Part shown: positions 1-8,317 of the stretch, piece by piece | How positions within the stretch are numbered: the stretch's first letter is position 1 | How the letters are laid out: every line of letters begins with the position of its first letter | From: an uncultured Bacteroides sp. | Lineage (GTDB): Bacteria; Bacteroidota; Bacteroidia; Bacteroidales; Bacteroidaceae | Direction of reading: 5' to 3' | Length of the DNA stretch: 64,000 bases | Assembly: GCA_947646015.1 (NCBI GenBank) | Contig: CANSEY010000004.1 | Coordinates: 124,001-188,000, forward strand | Position numbers and translations under genes: made by a program | Notes under the pieces: generated by a model | What the model was told of the DNA's origin: nothing | The model's database searches: none | The model's input: the letters and a program-made list of their open reading frames with translations, nothing else

Positions 1-575
1 TAAGTGACGATATCATTAATCGTTTCTCTCTCCAGTTGCATCATATCTAAGTCTGCTTCTACGCTGATGTTCTCTTTAAGTAAAGGAATGGGCCCATAGT
101 GCAACATGAGATAATAAATATAATATGCTTTCAGAGTCATCACTTCGGCTTTCCATTTATTTTTCTCTTCCATACGCATGTCAGGTACGCGATCGATGTT
201 GTCTATAAAAATATTGCATTCATGGATTCCTCTGAATATGTTGTAGCCTCCCTGACCTCCATCCCAGTAATTTAGTAAGGGGTCGTTAGAGTTTTGCATA
301 CCACGTGCAATGTTGAATGAGGTTATATTTTTATAGTAGTGGGACTCTGGTTTCAGATACCACATTTCTCCACCGCAGATGAGGCCGGAGTTGTGATCAA
401 GATTGGCTGCTGCAGGTACGAAGTTATAGCAGGTGGCTAAATATTTTTCAGCATTAGCCCGAGTGTTGAATGCCATTTCAAGCGTTGCGATATTATCCGG
501 CACGATATCAAGATAGTTGCAGGATGTGATTAATATCGCCAATAATGTACTAGTGAATAAATGTTTGTATTTCAT
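1..575 (-). CDS. SusD-like surface glycan-binding lipoprotein, 5' part only
   Basis: Reading leftwards from the ATG at 575, the frame stays open to the window edge, so about 191 residues are present and the C-terminus is missing. The N-terminus is a lipoprotein signal (LLAILITSC, then NYLDIVPD). The next part has SusD family character, for example GGYNIFRGIHECNIF and VMTLKAYYIYYLMLHYGPIPLL, which form the first TPR-like helices of SusD proteins. In the family this lipoprotein caps the SusC barrel and binds oligosaccharide at the cell surface. It starts 7 bp after the susC stop, so the two are co-transcribed. The neighbouring GH92 enzyme suggests mannose-containing oligosaccharides as ligand; that is inference. 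Confidence 0.93.
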   Translation of the reverse strand, partial: MKYKHLFTSTLLAILITSCNYLDIVPDNIATLEMAFNTRANAEKYLATCYNFVPAAANLDHNSGLICGGEMWYLKPESHYYKNITSFNIARGMQNSNDPLLNYWDGGQGGYNIFRGIHECNIFIDNIDRVPDMRMEEKNKWKAEVMTLKAYYIYYLMLHYGPIPLLKENISVEADLDMMQLERETINDIVT

Positions 576-582
576 AATGTAA

Positions 583-3500
583 TCAGAAGCTTAAGTTAAT
601 ACCAAAATTGTAAACTGCCTGAATAGGATATTGCATTCCGTCGTTTCCTTGTTCTACATCCCATAATTTAAAACGATTCCATGCGAAAAGATTTAGTCCG
701 CTGGCATAGATTCTCAAATTGGACATACCTAGATGGCTGGTCAGCCTTTTAGGTAATGTATATCCGATTTCGACTGATTTTAAACGCAAGTAAGAACCGT
801 CGCGTAACCACCATGTACTGTTTCTGTTATTGTTTGCAATGTCAGTAGTTGACAATCTTGGGAAAGTAGCGTATATATTACGATTCGATTCAGACCAGTA
901 ATCATCCGCATATGCTTGCATCATACCATTGAGGTTATTTCCTCCGAAATCCATTTGCATGAAAGGATTTGTTGCTTTGGAATTAATAAAGAAAGAAGAT
1001 CTCGCTGCTCCTTGAAAGAAACAAGAAATATCAAAATTCTTGTATCCCATCGACACTCCGAAGCCGTATACAATTTCTGGAGAAGAGGAAATTCCTATTG
1101 GAACAATATCTTCATCATTAATTATTCCGTCATTATTTACATCTTTGTATTTTATGTCACCGGGCATATATTCACCATATGTCTGAACAGGTGAATTTGC
1201 AATATCTTCTTCATCAATGAACAGTCTTTCCGCTATTAATCCATAAGTCTGATTAATACGTTTTCCAATATGACTAAGCCAAGGGTAAGGACGATAGGGT
1301 TCTTCTACATGCTCATATTTGCCTGTTGCATAAGTGAAATTGCCACGCACTCCTAACCAGAAGTTTTTATTGAAAGCGTGGTTGGCATCTACCTGCACTT
1401 CGAATCCATGTGAAGAAGCTTCTCCTTTATTAGCATAAAGAGGTGCACTGAATCCCATTTCATACGGGATGGTTTGGCGTTCGCCAAAGATGTTTTTTCG
1501 ATATTCGGTGAAGTAATCGAATTGTATGTCAAATATATTAAATAGCCCAACTTCGAGACCTAAATTCATTTTTTGAGCAATTTCCCATTTGATTTTGTCA
1601 TTTCGATAGCGTATCATGTCGATAGTACCGACATTCCGTTCAAAATCTTGTCCCCAACTGAAATTTGCACCACTACCGTTTAGATTTACCTCGGACATAT
1701 AAAAGAATCTGTCATTCCATGCACCAATATTGTCGTTACCTACCAAACCGTAAGTTCCTTTTAGTTTCAGTTTATTGATAATATTCTTAAGGTCTTGATT
1801 CCAAAACTTTTCTTCGGAGATCATCCAGCCTGCTCCTATCGAAGGAAAGAGTCCGAATCGTTCATTTTTGGCAAATCTTTCGGAACCATTGTAACCAAAG
1901 TTTGCTTCAGCAAAATATCGTCCGTCGTATGCGTATGTAAAACGACCTGATAATCCAATGTTACGGGCTGGTAAAGATGTCTGTATCGAACTTGCGCCTC
2001 CGCTCTTATTCTCTCTCAGAACTCCTACTAATAATCCGGTGATATTATGCTTTTCCCGGAACGTACGGTTGTAGTTGAGAGATGCTTCATAATAATACGA
2101 ACTGCTGACTTGATTCCCTTCTGCTGTATAATCCAAATCTTCCCGTCCACCATTAGGGTTCAGCTCCCTTAAAGTATATGTGTCGGTTAGTTTATCATAA
2201 TAGCTGATTGAATAATAAAAGGGTGAAGTAGAACGTTGTTGTCCGCTGTATGAATTTCGGGTAGTACTTGCGAAGACTTTGATACTAAGTCCTGGAGTTA
2301 TAAAATCTAATTTCTGATTTAATTCCGCCTGGGCAGAAATAACCGAATTGGTGTATTGTTTGTAACCACGTATCATTTCCGCATAGGGATTGATGTAATT
2401 ACCATCACCTGCGTTACCAAATAAAATATGTGAAGTAGATGTATGATTTTCATCAGGCATATAATATTTGGGGAATAAAACAGGACTTGTTGCCATTGCT
2501 CTTCGGTATAGATCATTGCCGCTTACAATAGGACCGGTATAATCATCAAAATTGCCACTGAATTTTACAGAAAATGTAGTCGTCTTGGTCACATCAATAT
2601 CAATGTTAGAACGTACATAGATTTTTTTTAAATCAATGTTACTGTTATAATTGTTTCGTTTATCTACCTTCATGATACCATTGTCATCCGATATGCCTAA
2701 AGAAACATAATATCTGGCAGTTTCACTACCTCCGCTCATATTGATGTTGGCACGTGAATTAAATACATTATCATTAAATAATTCATTGTACCAGTCTACC
2801 GCCGGATATACATAGGGATTTTTGCCGGCTTTTGTTGATGCTATTTTCTCATCGGTATGAGGCCGGACAGCTAACGGATTACGTGTGAGTACAGCTTCAT
2901 TGTGGTATTTCATATAGCTGATAGGATCTACCATGTCTATTCTTTTTGTAGGTGCTGACAATGAACCTTCCACTCTGGCACTAATTTTTACCTTACCGGG
3001 TTTGCCTTGCTTGGTAGTAATCAAAATGACTCCATTAGCTCCGCGTGCACCATAAATGGCAGTTGCTGTTGCATCTTTCATTATAGAGAAAGCAGCAATG
3101 TCATCTGCGGACAGTCTGGAAAGATCAGTAGTAGATGATTCGATATTATCGATTAATATCAGTGGACTTTTAGAGTAACCAAAAGTTGTCACACCGCGAA
3201 TAAAGAATTCCACATTGTCATTTCCAGGTTCACCGGACAACTGGTAAGATATAATTCCGGCAACATTACCACCTAAGGCTTGAGTCAGATTACTGGTTGG
3301 AATTTTTAATCTTTCAGGTTTTAAGGTTGATATTGCTCCAATCACACTTTCTTTTTTCTGTTTAGCAAAACCAACCACAGTAACTTCATCCAATTCATCT
3401 ACCTTTGGCAAAAGTTTAATGGTTTGAGGTACTTTATCTATCTTGTATTCAATAGATTGGTATCCTAAAAATGAGAAAATCAAAATAGAGCCTGGTTCGG

Positions 3501-3735
3501 ATGAAATAGTAAATAAGCCATCTATATCCGAAATGGCTCCTTTTGTTGATCCTTTCACCTGTACAGTAGCTCCTGCAATAGGCAAATCTGTTTCATCCAC
3601 AATTTTCCCTGATATTGCTTTGGATGAGTTGTTACTACTACTGGTTTGAGCTTGCAAGGTTACATAGCTTTCAATGATTAGAAGGAAAGCTATCCATAAT
3701 ACGAAGCGTGGTAAGTTGCATAAAAGCTTCTTCAT
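583..3735 (-). CDS. SusC-like TonB-dependent outer-membrane transporter
   Basis: About 1,050 residues, usual for SusC. The ATG at 3735 gives a clean signal peptide (MKKLLCNLPRFVLWIAFLL, cleavage near LQAQ). An in-frame ATG at 3762 would add nine residues. Then follow a carboxypeptidase-regulatory-like beta-sandwich (about residues 40-115, ISGKIVDETDLPIAGATV), a TonB-box/plug start (DELDEVTVVGFAKQKK), the plug (SIMKDATATAIYGARGANGV, family signature) and a 22-strand barrel ending in ...YNFGINLSF with the terminal aromatic residue typical of outer-membrane proteins. There is no STN domain, so sigma/anti-sigma signalling is not expected here. It precedes the susD-like gene. A TATATTTG element 120-150 bp upstream suggests its own promoter in addition to read-through from the MFS gene. 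Confidence 0.95.
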   Translation of the reverse strand: MKKLLCNLPRFVLWIAFLLIIESYVTLQAQTSSSNNSSKAISGKIVDETDLPIAGATVQVKGSTKGAISDIDGLFTISSEPGSILIFSFLGYQSIEYKIDKVPQTIKLLPKVDELDEVTVVGFAKQKKESVIGAISTLKPERLKIPTSNLTQALGGNVAGIISYQLSGEPGNDNVEFFIRGVTTFGYSKSPLILIDNIESSTTDLSRLSADDIAAFSIMKDATATAIYGARGANGVILITTKQGKPGKVKISARVEGSLSAPTKRIDMVDPISYMKYHNEAVLTRNPLAVRPHTDEKIASTKAGKNPYVYPAVDWYNELFNDNVFNSRANINMSGGSETARYYVSLGISDDNGIMKVDKRNNYNSNIDLKKIYVRSNIDIDVTKTTTFSVKFSGNFDDYTGPIVSGNDLYRRAMATSPVLFPKYYMPDENHTSTSHILFGNAGDGNYINPYAEMIRGYKQYTNSVISAQAELNQKLDFITPGLSIKVFASTTRNSYSGQQRSTSPFYYSISYYDKLTDTYTLRELNPNGGREDLDYTAEGNQVSSSYYYEASLNYNRTFREKHNITGLLVGVLRENKSGGASSIQTSLPARNIGLSGRFTYAYDGRYFAEANFGYNGSERFAKNERFGLFPSIGAGWMISEEKFWNQDLKNIINKLKLKGTYGLVGNDNIGAWNDRFFYMSEVNLNGSGANFSWGQDFERNVGTIDMIRYRNDKIKWEIAQKMNLGLEVGLFNIFDIQFDYFTEYRKNIFGERQTIPYEMGFSAPLYANKGEASSHGFEVQVDANHAFNKNFWLGVRGNFTYATGKYEHVEEPYRPYPWLSHIGKRINQTYGLIAERLFIDEEDIANSPVQTYGEYMPGDIKYKDVNNDGIINDEDIVPIGISSSPEIVYGFGVSMGYKNFDISCFFQGAARSSFFINSKATNPFMQMDFGGNNLNGMMQAYADDYWSESNRNIYATFPRLSTTDIANNNRNSTWWLRDGSYLRLKSVEIGYTLPKRLTSHLGMSNLRIYASGLNLFAWNRFKLWDVEQGNDGMQYPIQAVYNFGINLSF

Positions 3736-3883
3736 ACTCTGTGATTTTAAAAAGTAAGTCATAAGGGTTTTATATTAGATTTAATGTGATTTCTTGTATA
3801 TAAAGGCTGTATATTTTAATCTACATAGTATTAATTGCTTATGATATATGTATTATATAATGTCTATATGTATATACATATTG

Positions 3884-3891
3884 CAAATATA
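3884..3891 (-). promoter_or_regulatory. Predicted -7 element for the susC/susD pair
   Basis: Read on the minus strand this is TATATTTG, a match to the Bacteroides TAnnTTTG -7 motif. It lies in a very AT-rich 208-bp gap between the MFS gene and susC and would give a leader of about 115-140 nt. I did not find a convincing TTG -33 element. The gap also holds short AT palindromes (for example TGTATATACA near 3869) of unclear meaning. Confidence 0.45.
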
Positions 3892-3971
3892 TATATTTAA
3901 AGCAGGAAAACTAGAAAGATTTATTTATTTAATATAAATTTATATATGAATGGTTGTTTTGAGAATAAATG

Positions 3972-5132
3972 TTAATGCGGCTTTGTGTGTATGGTTTTAA
4001 ATTTATGAAACGAACATAAAATTAGATAGATTACACAAATTAGCATGACAAGGATGGAGCCTGATTGGCTTTCGGTATAATCTGCGCAAACTCCCATGAG
4101 AGGAGGAATGATGGAGCCACCGGATATCCCAGTTATCATGAGTCCTGATATTTCGTTGGTTTTATAGGGTAATGTATGCAAGGCTAGCGAGTAGATGACG
4201 GCAAATATGCTAGACATTGCAAAGGCTATAATGCATACTAATAACAAAATAATATATTGAGAATGTATCCAATAAATGCAGGACAAAGCTATTAATACAA
4301 TGAACATATTGATCCGATAATAATAAATTTCGGAAAACTTTGCTAATAGAATTACACCACATAAGGTCCCCAAAGTGCGAGCGGCAAAATACCAGCTTGT
4401 ACCATAACTTGCGATTTCTTTAGTCAACTCTGCATTTTCAATTAAAAGTTTTGGGGTAAATACATTCATTCCTACATCTAAGCCAACAATACAAATGATG
4501 CCTCCGAATAAAAGGCAGATGGTTTTATTTTTCAGGAGAGAAATAACTTGATAGAAACTGGATGTTAATCTTTTGTCGTCTTTCTCATTTATTGGAGTGA
4601 AAAATAACCAGATTCCGGAAATTAGAGTAATGGCGGCGAATATGGGAAACATTAATATCCAGTTGTTGAAATAAACAGAGCAGAATCCGGCCACTATAGG
4701 TCCTACAAAAGAAGATAGTGCTTTGATGAATTGTCCGGCTGTCATAATGCTTGATAATTTTCCTTCAGCGATAACATTGGTTAATAAAGGATTAAGTGAC
4801 ACTTGAAGGATGGTATTTCCTATGCCTAAAAGTGCAAAGGCGATATAACAGGCTGTCTGTGTGAATGTAAGTAATGGAAGTAACATTCCAATAAAAGTAG
4901 ATAAAAGTCCTATCAGTGATATTGTTTTTCTACCTTTCTTGTCCATCCAGATAGAAATCGGAATAGAGATGAGTAAAAACCATATAAATACCATTGATGG
5001 CAGGAAACCGGCTTGGGTTTCGCTCCAACTGAAATAATCTTTCGCATAGGTGACTGATACTCCTACTAAGTCACAGAACCCCATAATAAAGAAACCAAAA
5101 AGAACTGGTAGTATCTTACTTTTATTTTTCAT
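3972..5132 (-). CDS. MFS sugar permease
   Basis: A 386-residue integral membrane protein with about 12 hydrophobic segments. After the second segment is the MFS loop motif (WMDKKGRK, the D-x-x-G-R-[RK] type signature). It resembles the proton-coupled monosaccharide permeases of the FucP/NarK-like group in overall sequence. There is no signal peptide, so it sits in the inner membrane. It starts 10 bp after the GH92 stop, in one operon with GH92 and the kinase-isomerase fusion. The most economical role is import of mannose released in the periplasm by GH92, to be phosphorylated by the fusion enzyme. Substrate is inferred from context only. Confidence 0.85.
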   Translation of the reverse strand: MKNKSKILPVLFGFFIMGFCDLVGVSVTYAKDYFSWSETQAGFLPSMVFIWFLLISIPISIWMDKKGRKTISLIGLLSTFIGMLLPLLTFTQTACYIAFALLGIGNTILQVSLNPLLTNVIAEGKLSSIMTAGQFIKALSSFVGPIVAGFCSVYFNNWILMFPIFAAITLISGIWLFFTPINEKDDKRLTSSFYQVISLLKNKTICLLFGGIICIVGLDVGMNVFTPKLLIENAELTKEIASYGTSWYFAARTLGTLCGVILLAKFSEIYYYRINMFIVLIALSCIYWIHSQYIILLLVCIIAFAMSSIFAVIYSLALHTLPYKTNEISGLMITGISGGSIIPPLMGVCADYTESQSGSILVMLICVIYLILCSFHKFKTIHTKPH

Positions 5133-5142
5133 ATGTGTTTAT

Positions 5143-8100
5143 TTATTTAAATGCATTTGGATTTGGTCGGTCACCCATAATGAAATGAAGTGTTCCTCCT
5201 TTTTTGAGTTTACTCCATTCTATATAGTTATTACTAAGGCGCTTGTTATTGAATCTTACATATTGAATGTAACAATTGTCTTTGGATACATTTTCTGCTT
5301 TTATGATAAGTTTTTTTCCAGAGTAATAGGTGTTGTCTAACAGAATTTCTACCCGGTCAAATCGCGGACTCCCCAGTAACCATACAGGATCTTTGCTGCA
5401 ACCGCCATCCATTTGGAAAAGTCCTATGCTGCTTAAGATGTACCAAGAACTCATTTGGCCTTGATCTTCGTCTCCCGGATAGGCGTCTCGGGGACCCATT
5501 CCATAATATTTTTCTTGTATAGCACGTGCCCATTTCTGGGTGTGCCACGGCTCACTGGTATAAGAGAAGAGGTAAGCTGCCTGCATATTTGTTTCATTCC
5601 CATGATTAATAGGATAAGCTCCCATATTATCTCCTAAAGCATTGAAGCTTACTTTTTCGGATGTTGCAAATCCGGCATTCAGCCGGTCGATGAATTGACG
5701 CTCTCCTATTAAATTGATGAGGCTTTTTACATCATGAGGAACGTACCAGGTGAATTGCCAAGCGCTGCCTTCGCAAAATCCGGGAGCATGATATGGGTTG
5801 GTGTTTTCGATCCACTCTCCGTTGGGACGTCGGGGGCGTACATATCCGGTTGATGGGTCGAATATGTTTTTCCAGTTATCAGAACGTTTCATAAATGTAT
5901 TGAAGTCATCTTTTTTATTAAGAGCGTCAAAATATTGAGCAGCGCAATAGTCTTGATATGAGTATTCCATTGTATTGGAAACGTATGATTGATAATGCGG
6001 AGAATTCCAATCCCATGCGTCATCGTATAGAGGTACATAACCTTTGGTTATATAATCGGGATAACTTTCGTTACCGACTTGTCCTCCTCCGGGATAGTTT
6101 ATCATAGTGGCTGTTTGTTGGTGAATTAATGCCCGATACATGAGTTGACTGTCGAAGTCACGAATTCCATGTTGATAGCCGGAGACTATCAATGGCAAAG
6201 CAGGATTGCCTATCATGACTCTGAAATATTTCATACCGGGATTACCATTGGGAAGCCAGCCGCCACGACGATAGAACTGCTCGTAAGTGTAAATCCAATT
6301 GGACATGTACTCCGGATAGAGAAGATTATAAAATGGACCTAATGTCCAATGCATTCCCCAAGCAGAATCACCTCCATATACGCTTTTACCTGGCTTGTCT
6401 ATAAGAGCTTTGTTACCGTTCATATCTATCCATTCCCCATTTACATCATTCCAGATGGTCCGTGGACTGATAGAACGGTAAAGATTGGTGTAGAATTTTT
6501 GCTTTAAGAGGTAATTGTCTGTTGTGATACTGACTCTTTGGAAAAGTGTTTCCCAGGTATCTTGTTGATTGGTGACAACTTTATCAAAATTCCATCCGAA
6601 TGGTCTCGCTATTTCTTCTTCCAGATTTAGCCGTGCGTTATCAATGCTTACTAATGAAATACCTGTCCTTACCATAACATCATCACCAGTGTTAAGGTTA
6701 AAGTCGAGGAAGATTCCTGCGTCCAGTTTGTCTTGACTGTTATTTTCGACTGTAAATACCTGTCGGGACTTCATGTTTGATTTATGTAGCTGTTCAATTT
6801 GGCTATATACTTTGTTTCGTATCCAGCCATTCATTGTTTTGAATGGCTTATCAAACTGCATGACAAAATGTAATTTATATCTTTGTACTCCATGGTATCC
6901 TGTTGACCGGCAATCGTTCAAGGTCCATCCCTCTATTTCTGTGTCAGATACTTTTTTTACGTATACATCATCTAAATTCCAGTCGTATTCTGCTGGAAAG
7001 AAAAAGTCAACTAGTATTCGTGGCTGCTCTACTTTGTTGAATGTGTATCGCTGAAGGGAACTGCGGGTAGTTGCTGTTAATTCTGCTTGGATATTATAAT
7101 CTGTAAGATTAACAGAATAATAACCGATTCGGGCTGTTTCGGTTTTCTTATTAATTCGGGAGCGATACCCATAGTCCGGCTGTTTTTCTGTTCCGGGTTG
7201 TATTTTTAAATCTCCCGTAGTTGGCATCATTAAGAGTCCTGTCATTGTCCATTCGTGAATGTGGCTGAATCCCATTATGTTTTCAACGTTATATTCATAT
7301 CCTGCTTTCCAATGGGCATCTTCGTTATCGGGCATAAATTTTACCATTCCAAATGGCATCCATGGTCCGGGGCCTATCATCCATCGTGAACCACTGGAAC
7401 CAGCAAACTGATCAACATAATCAATTGATCTGCGTAGTTGCTGGTTACTACGGATAAATTCTTGAGTTGCTACTGTTTGTCCTTCTGTTGATATTTTAAC
7501 TTTGATTTTAGACTGGTCTTTAAGTTTTCCGGTTGGAATTTCGTAGATATTCTCTCCTTCTTCTACTTGTTTGAATATCTTCTTTTGGTTGATTTGTATT
7601 TTAAGTGTTCCGGATTTTTTAGTTATAGTTTTCAGTAGAAGAGGCTGTGTTCTTGTTTTCCCTTGTTCTAATTCATAATCAGCCATTTTCATTGAAATAA
7701 TAGGAGTATCACCTATCTTATTGATTTGTGTCTCTTGAGGTCCGTTTAGGCAAATGGCGTCAAAAGTTAGGGATTTACCGTTGAATAACTGCATTACAAT
7801 CTTGTTGTACCCTTTCTTTAGAATTCCGGGCTGTATTGAATATGTTAGCTGTTTGGTGCCAGGCTTTATAGGAGAATCGTAATTCTTTCCGTTGACTTCC
7901 AGTCTTAAGAACATACAGTCTTCGTATTCTACATTCTCTATAAAAATATTCCATTGATATTTCTTTAGCGGATTGACATCGGATAGTTTTATTAAAATAG
8001 GAAGTTGTATCCTGCATTGTCCTGCCCAGTAAGATGAGCCAGCCCATTCAGCAGTAGGCCCCGGTATAATGTATGGAAAATCGGCCGGTGTGTGTTCGCC

Positions 8101-8286
8101 TGCATAAAAATATTTTTTATTATCCCCAAATCCGGAGATAATAAATCGATCTTTTCCATCCGGTGCTAAGGCAAACTCCTTGGATGAATTATCTGTTTTG
8201 CCAAGTTGCCAGATTGTGCTGTATTGTGGATATACATTCGCAATACAATATATGAAAAAGATAATTTGTACAATAGTTCGTTTCAT
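5143..8286 (-). CDS. GH92 exo-alpha-mannosidase
   Basis: 1,047 residues with an N-terminal signal peptide (MKRTIVQIIFFIYCIANVYP). An N-terminal beta-sandwich part (about residues 30-270) precedes the GH92 core. Family motifs are present: FAGSSGSRWMIGPGPWMPFG, GFSHIHEWTM, the acid-bearing ...CEGSAWQFTWYVPHD (usual form EGNAWQYxWFVPHD) and the base-bearing GDEDQGQMSSWY near the C-terminus (usual form N/GDDxGQMSSWY). GH92 enzymes are calcium-dependent inverting exo-alpha-mannosidases; linkage specificity cannot be read here. The N-terminal extension makes it longer than the usual 740-760 residue members. It lies between the kinase-isomerase fusion (31 bp upstream) and the MFS permease (10 bp downstream), so the operon links mannose release to uptake and phosphorylation. 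Confidence 0.95.
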   Translation of the reverse strand: MKRTIVQIIFFIYCIANVYPQYSTIWQLGKTDNSSKEFALAPDGKDRFIISGFGDNKKYFYAGEHTPADFPYIIPGPTAEWAGSSYWAGQCRIQLPILIKLSDVNPLKKYQWNIFIENVEYEDCMFLRLEVNGKNYDSPIKPGTKQLTYSIQPGILKKGYNKIVMQLFNGKSLTFDAICLNGPQETQINKIGDTPIISMKMADYELEQGKTRTQPLLLKTITKKSGTLKIQINQKKIFKQVEEGENIYEIPTGKLKDQSKIKVKISTEGQTVATQEFIRSNQQLRRSIDYVDQFAGSSGSRWMIGPGPWMPFGMVKFMPDNEDAHWKAGYEYNVENIMGFSHIHEWTMTGLLMMPTTGDLKIQPGTEKQPDYGYRSRINKKTETARIGYYSVNLTDYNIQAELTATTRSSLQRYTFNKVEQPRILVDFFFPAEYDWNLDDVYVKKVSDTEIEGWTLNDCRSTGYHGVQRYKLHFVMQFDKPFKTMNGWIRNKVYSQIEQLHKSNMKSRQVFTVENNSQDKLDAGIFLDFNLNTGDDVMVRTGISLVSIDNARLNLEEEIARPFGWNFDKVVTNQQDTWETLFQRVSITTDNYLLKQKFYTNLYRSISPRTIWNDVNGEWIDMNGNKALIDKPGKSVYGGDSAWGMHWTLGPFYNLLYPEYMSNWIYTYEQFYRRGGWLPNGNPGMKYFRVMIGNPALPLIVSGYQHGIRDFDSQLMYRALIHQQTATMINYPGGGQVGNESYPDYITKGYVPLYDDAWDWNSPHYQSYVSNTMEYSYQDYCAAQYFDALNKKDDFNTFMKRSDNWKNIFDPSTGYVRPRRPNGEWIENTNPYHAPGFCEGSAWQFTWYVPHDVKSLINLIGERQFIDRLNAGFATSEKVSFNALGDNMGAYPINHGNETNMQAAYLFSYTSEPWHTQKWARAIQEKYYGMGPRDAYPGDEDQGQMSSWYILSSIGLFQMDGGCSKDPVWLLGSPRFDRVEILLDNTYYSGKKLIIKAENVSKDNCYIQYVRFNNKRLSNNYIEWSKLKKGGTLHFIMGDRPNPNAFK

Positions 8287-8317
8287 AGTAGTTGGATAAG
8301 ATGTTTTTATTAAGACA

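Noticed and set aside
5357..5637. Short open frames on both strands within the GH92 gene
   Set aside because: Overlap a gene with strong family motifs; they are shadow frames.
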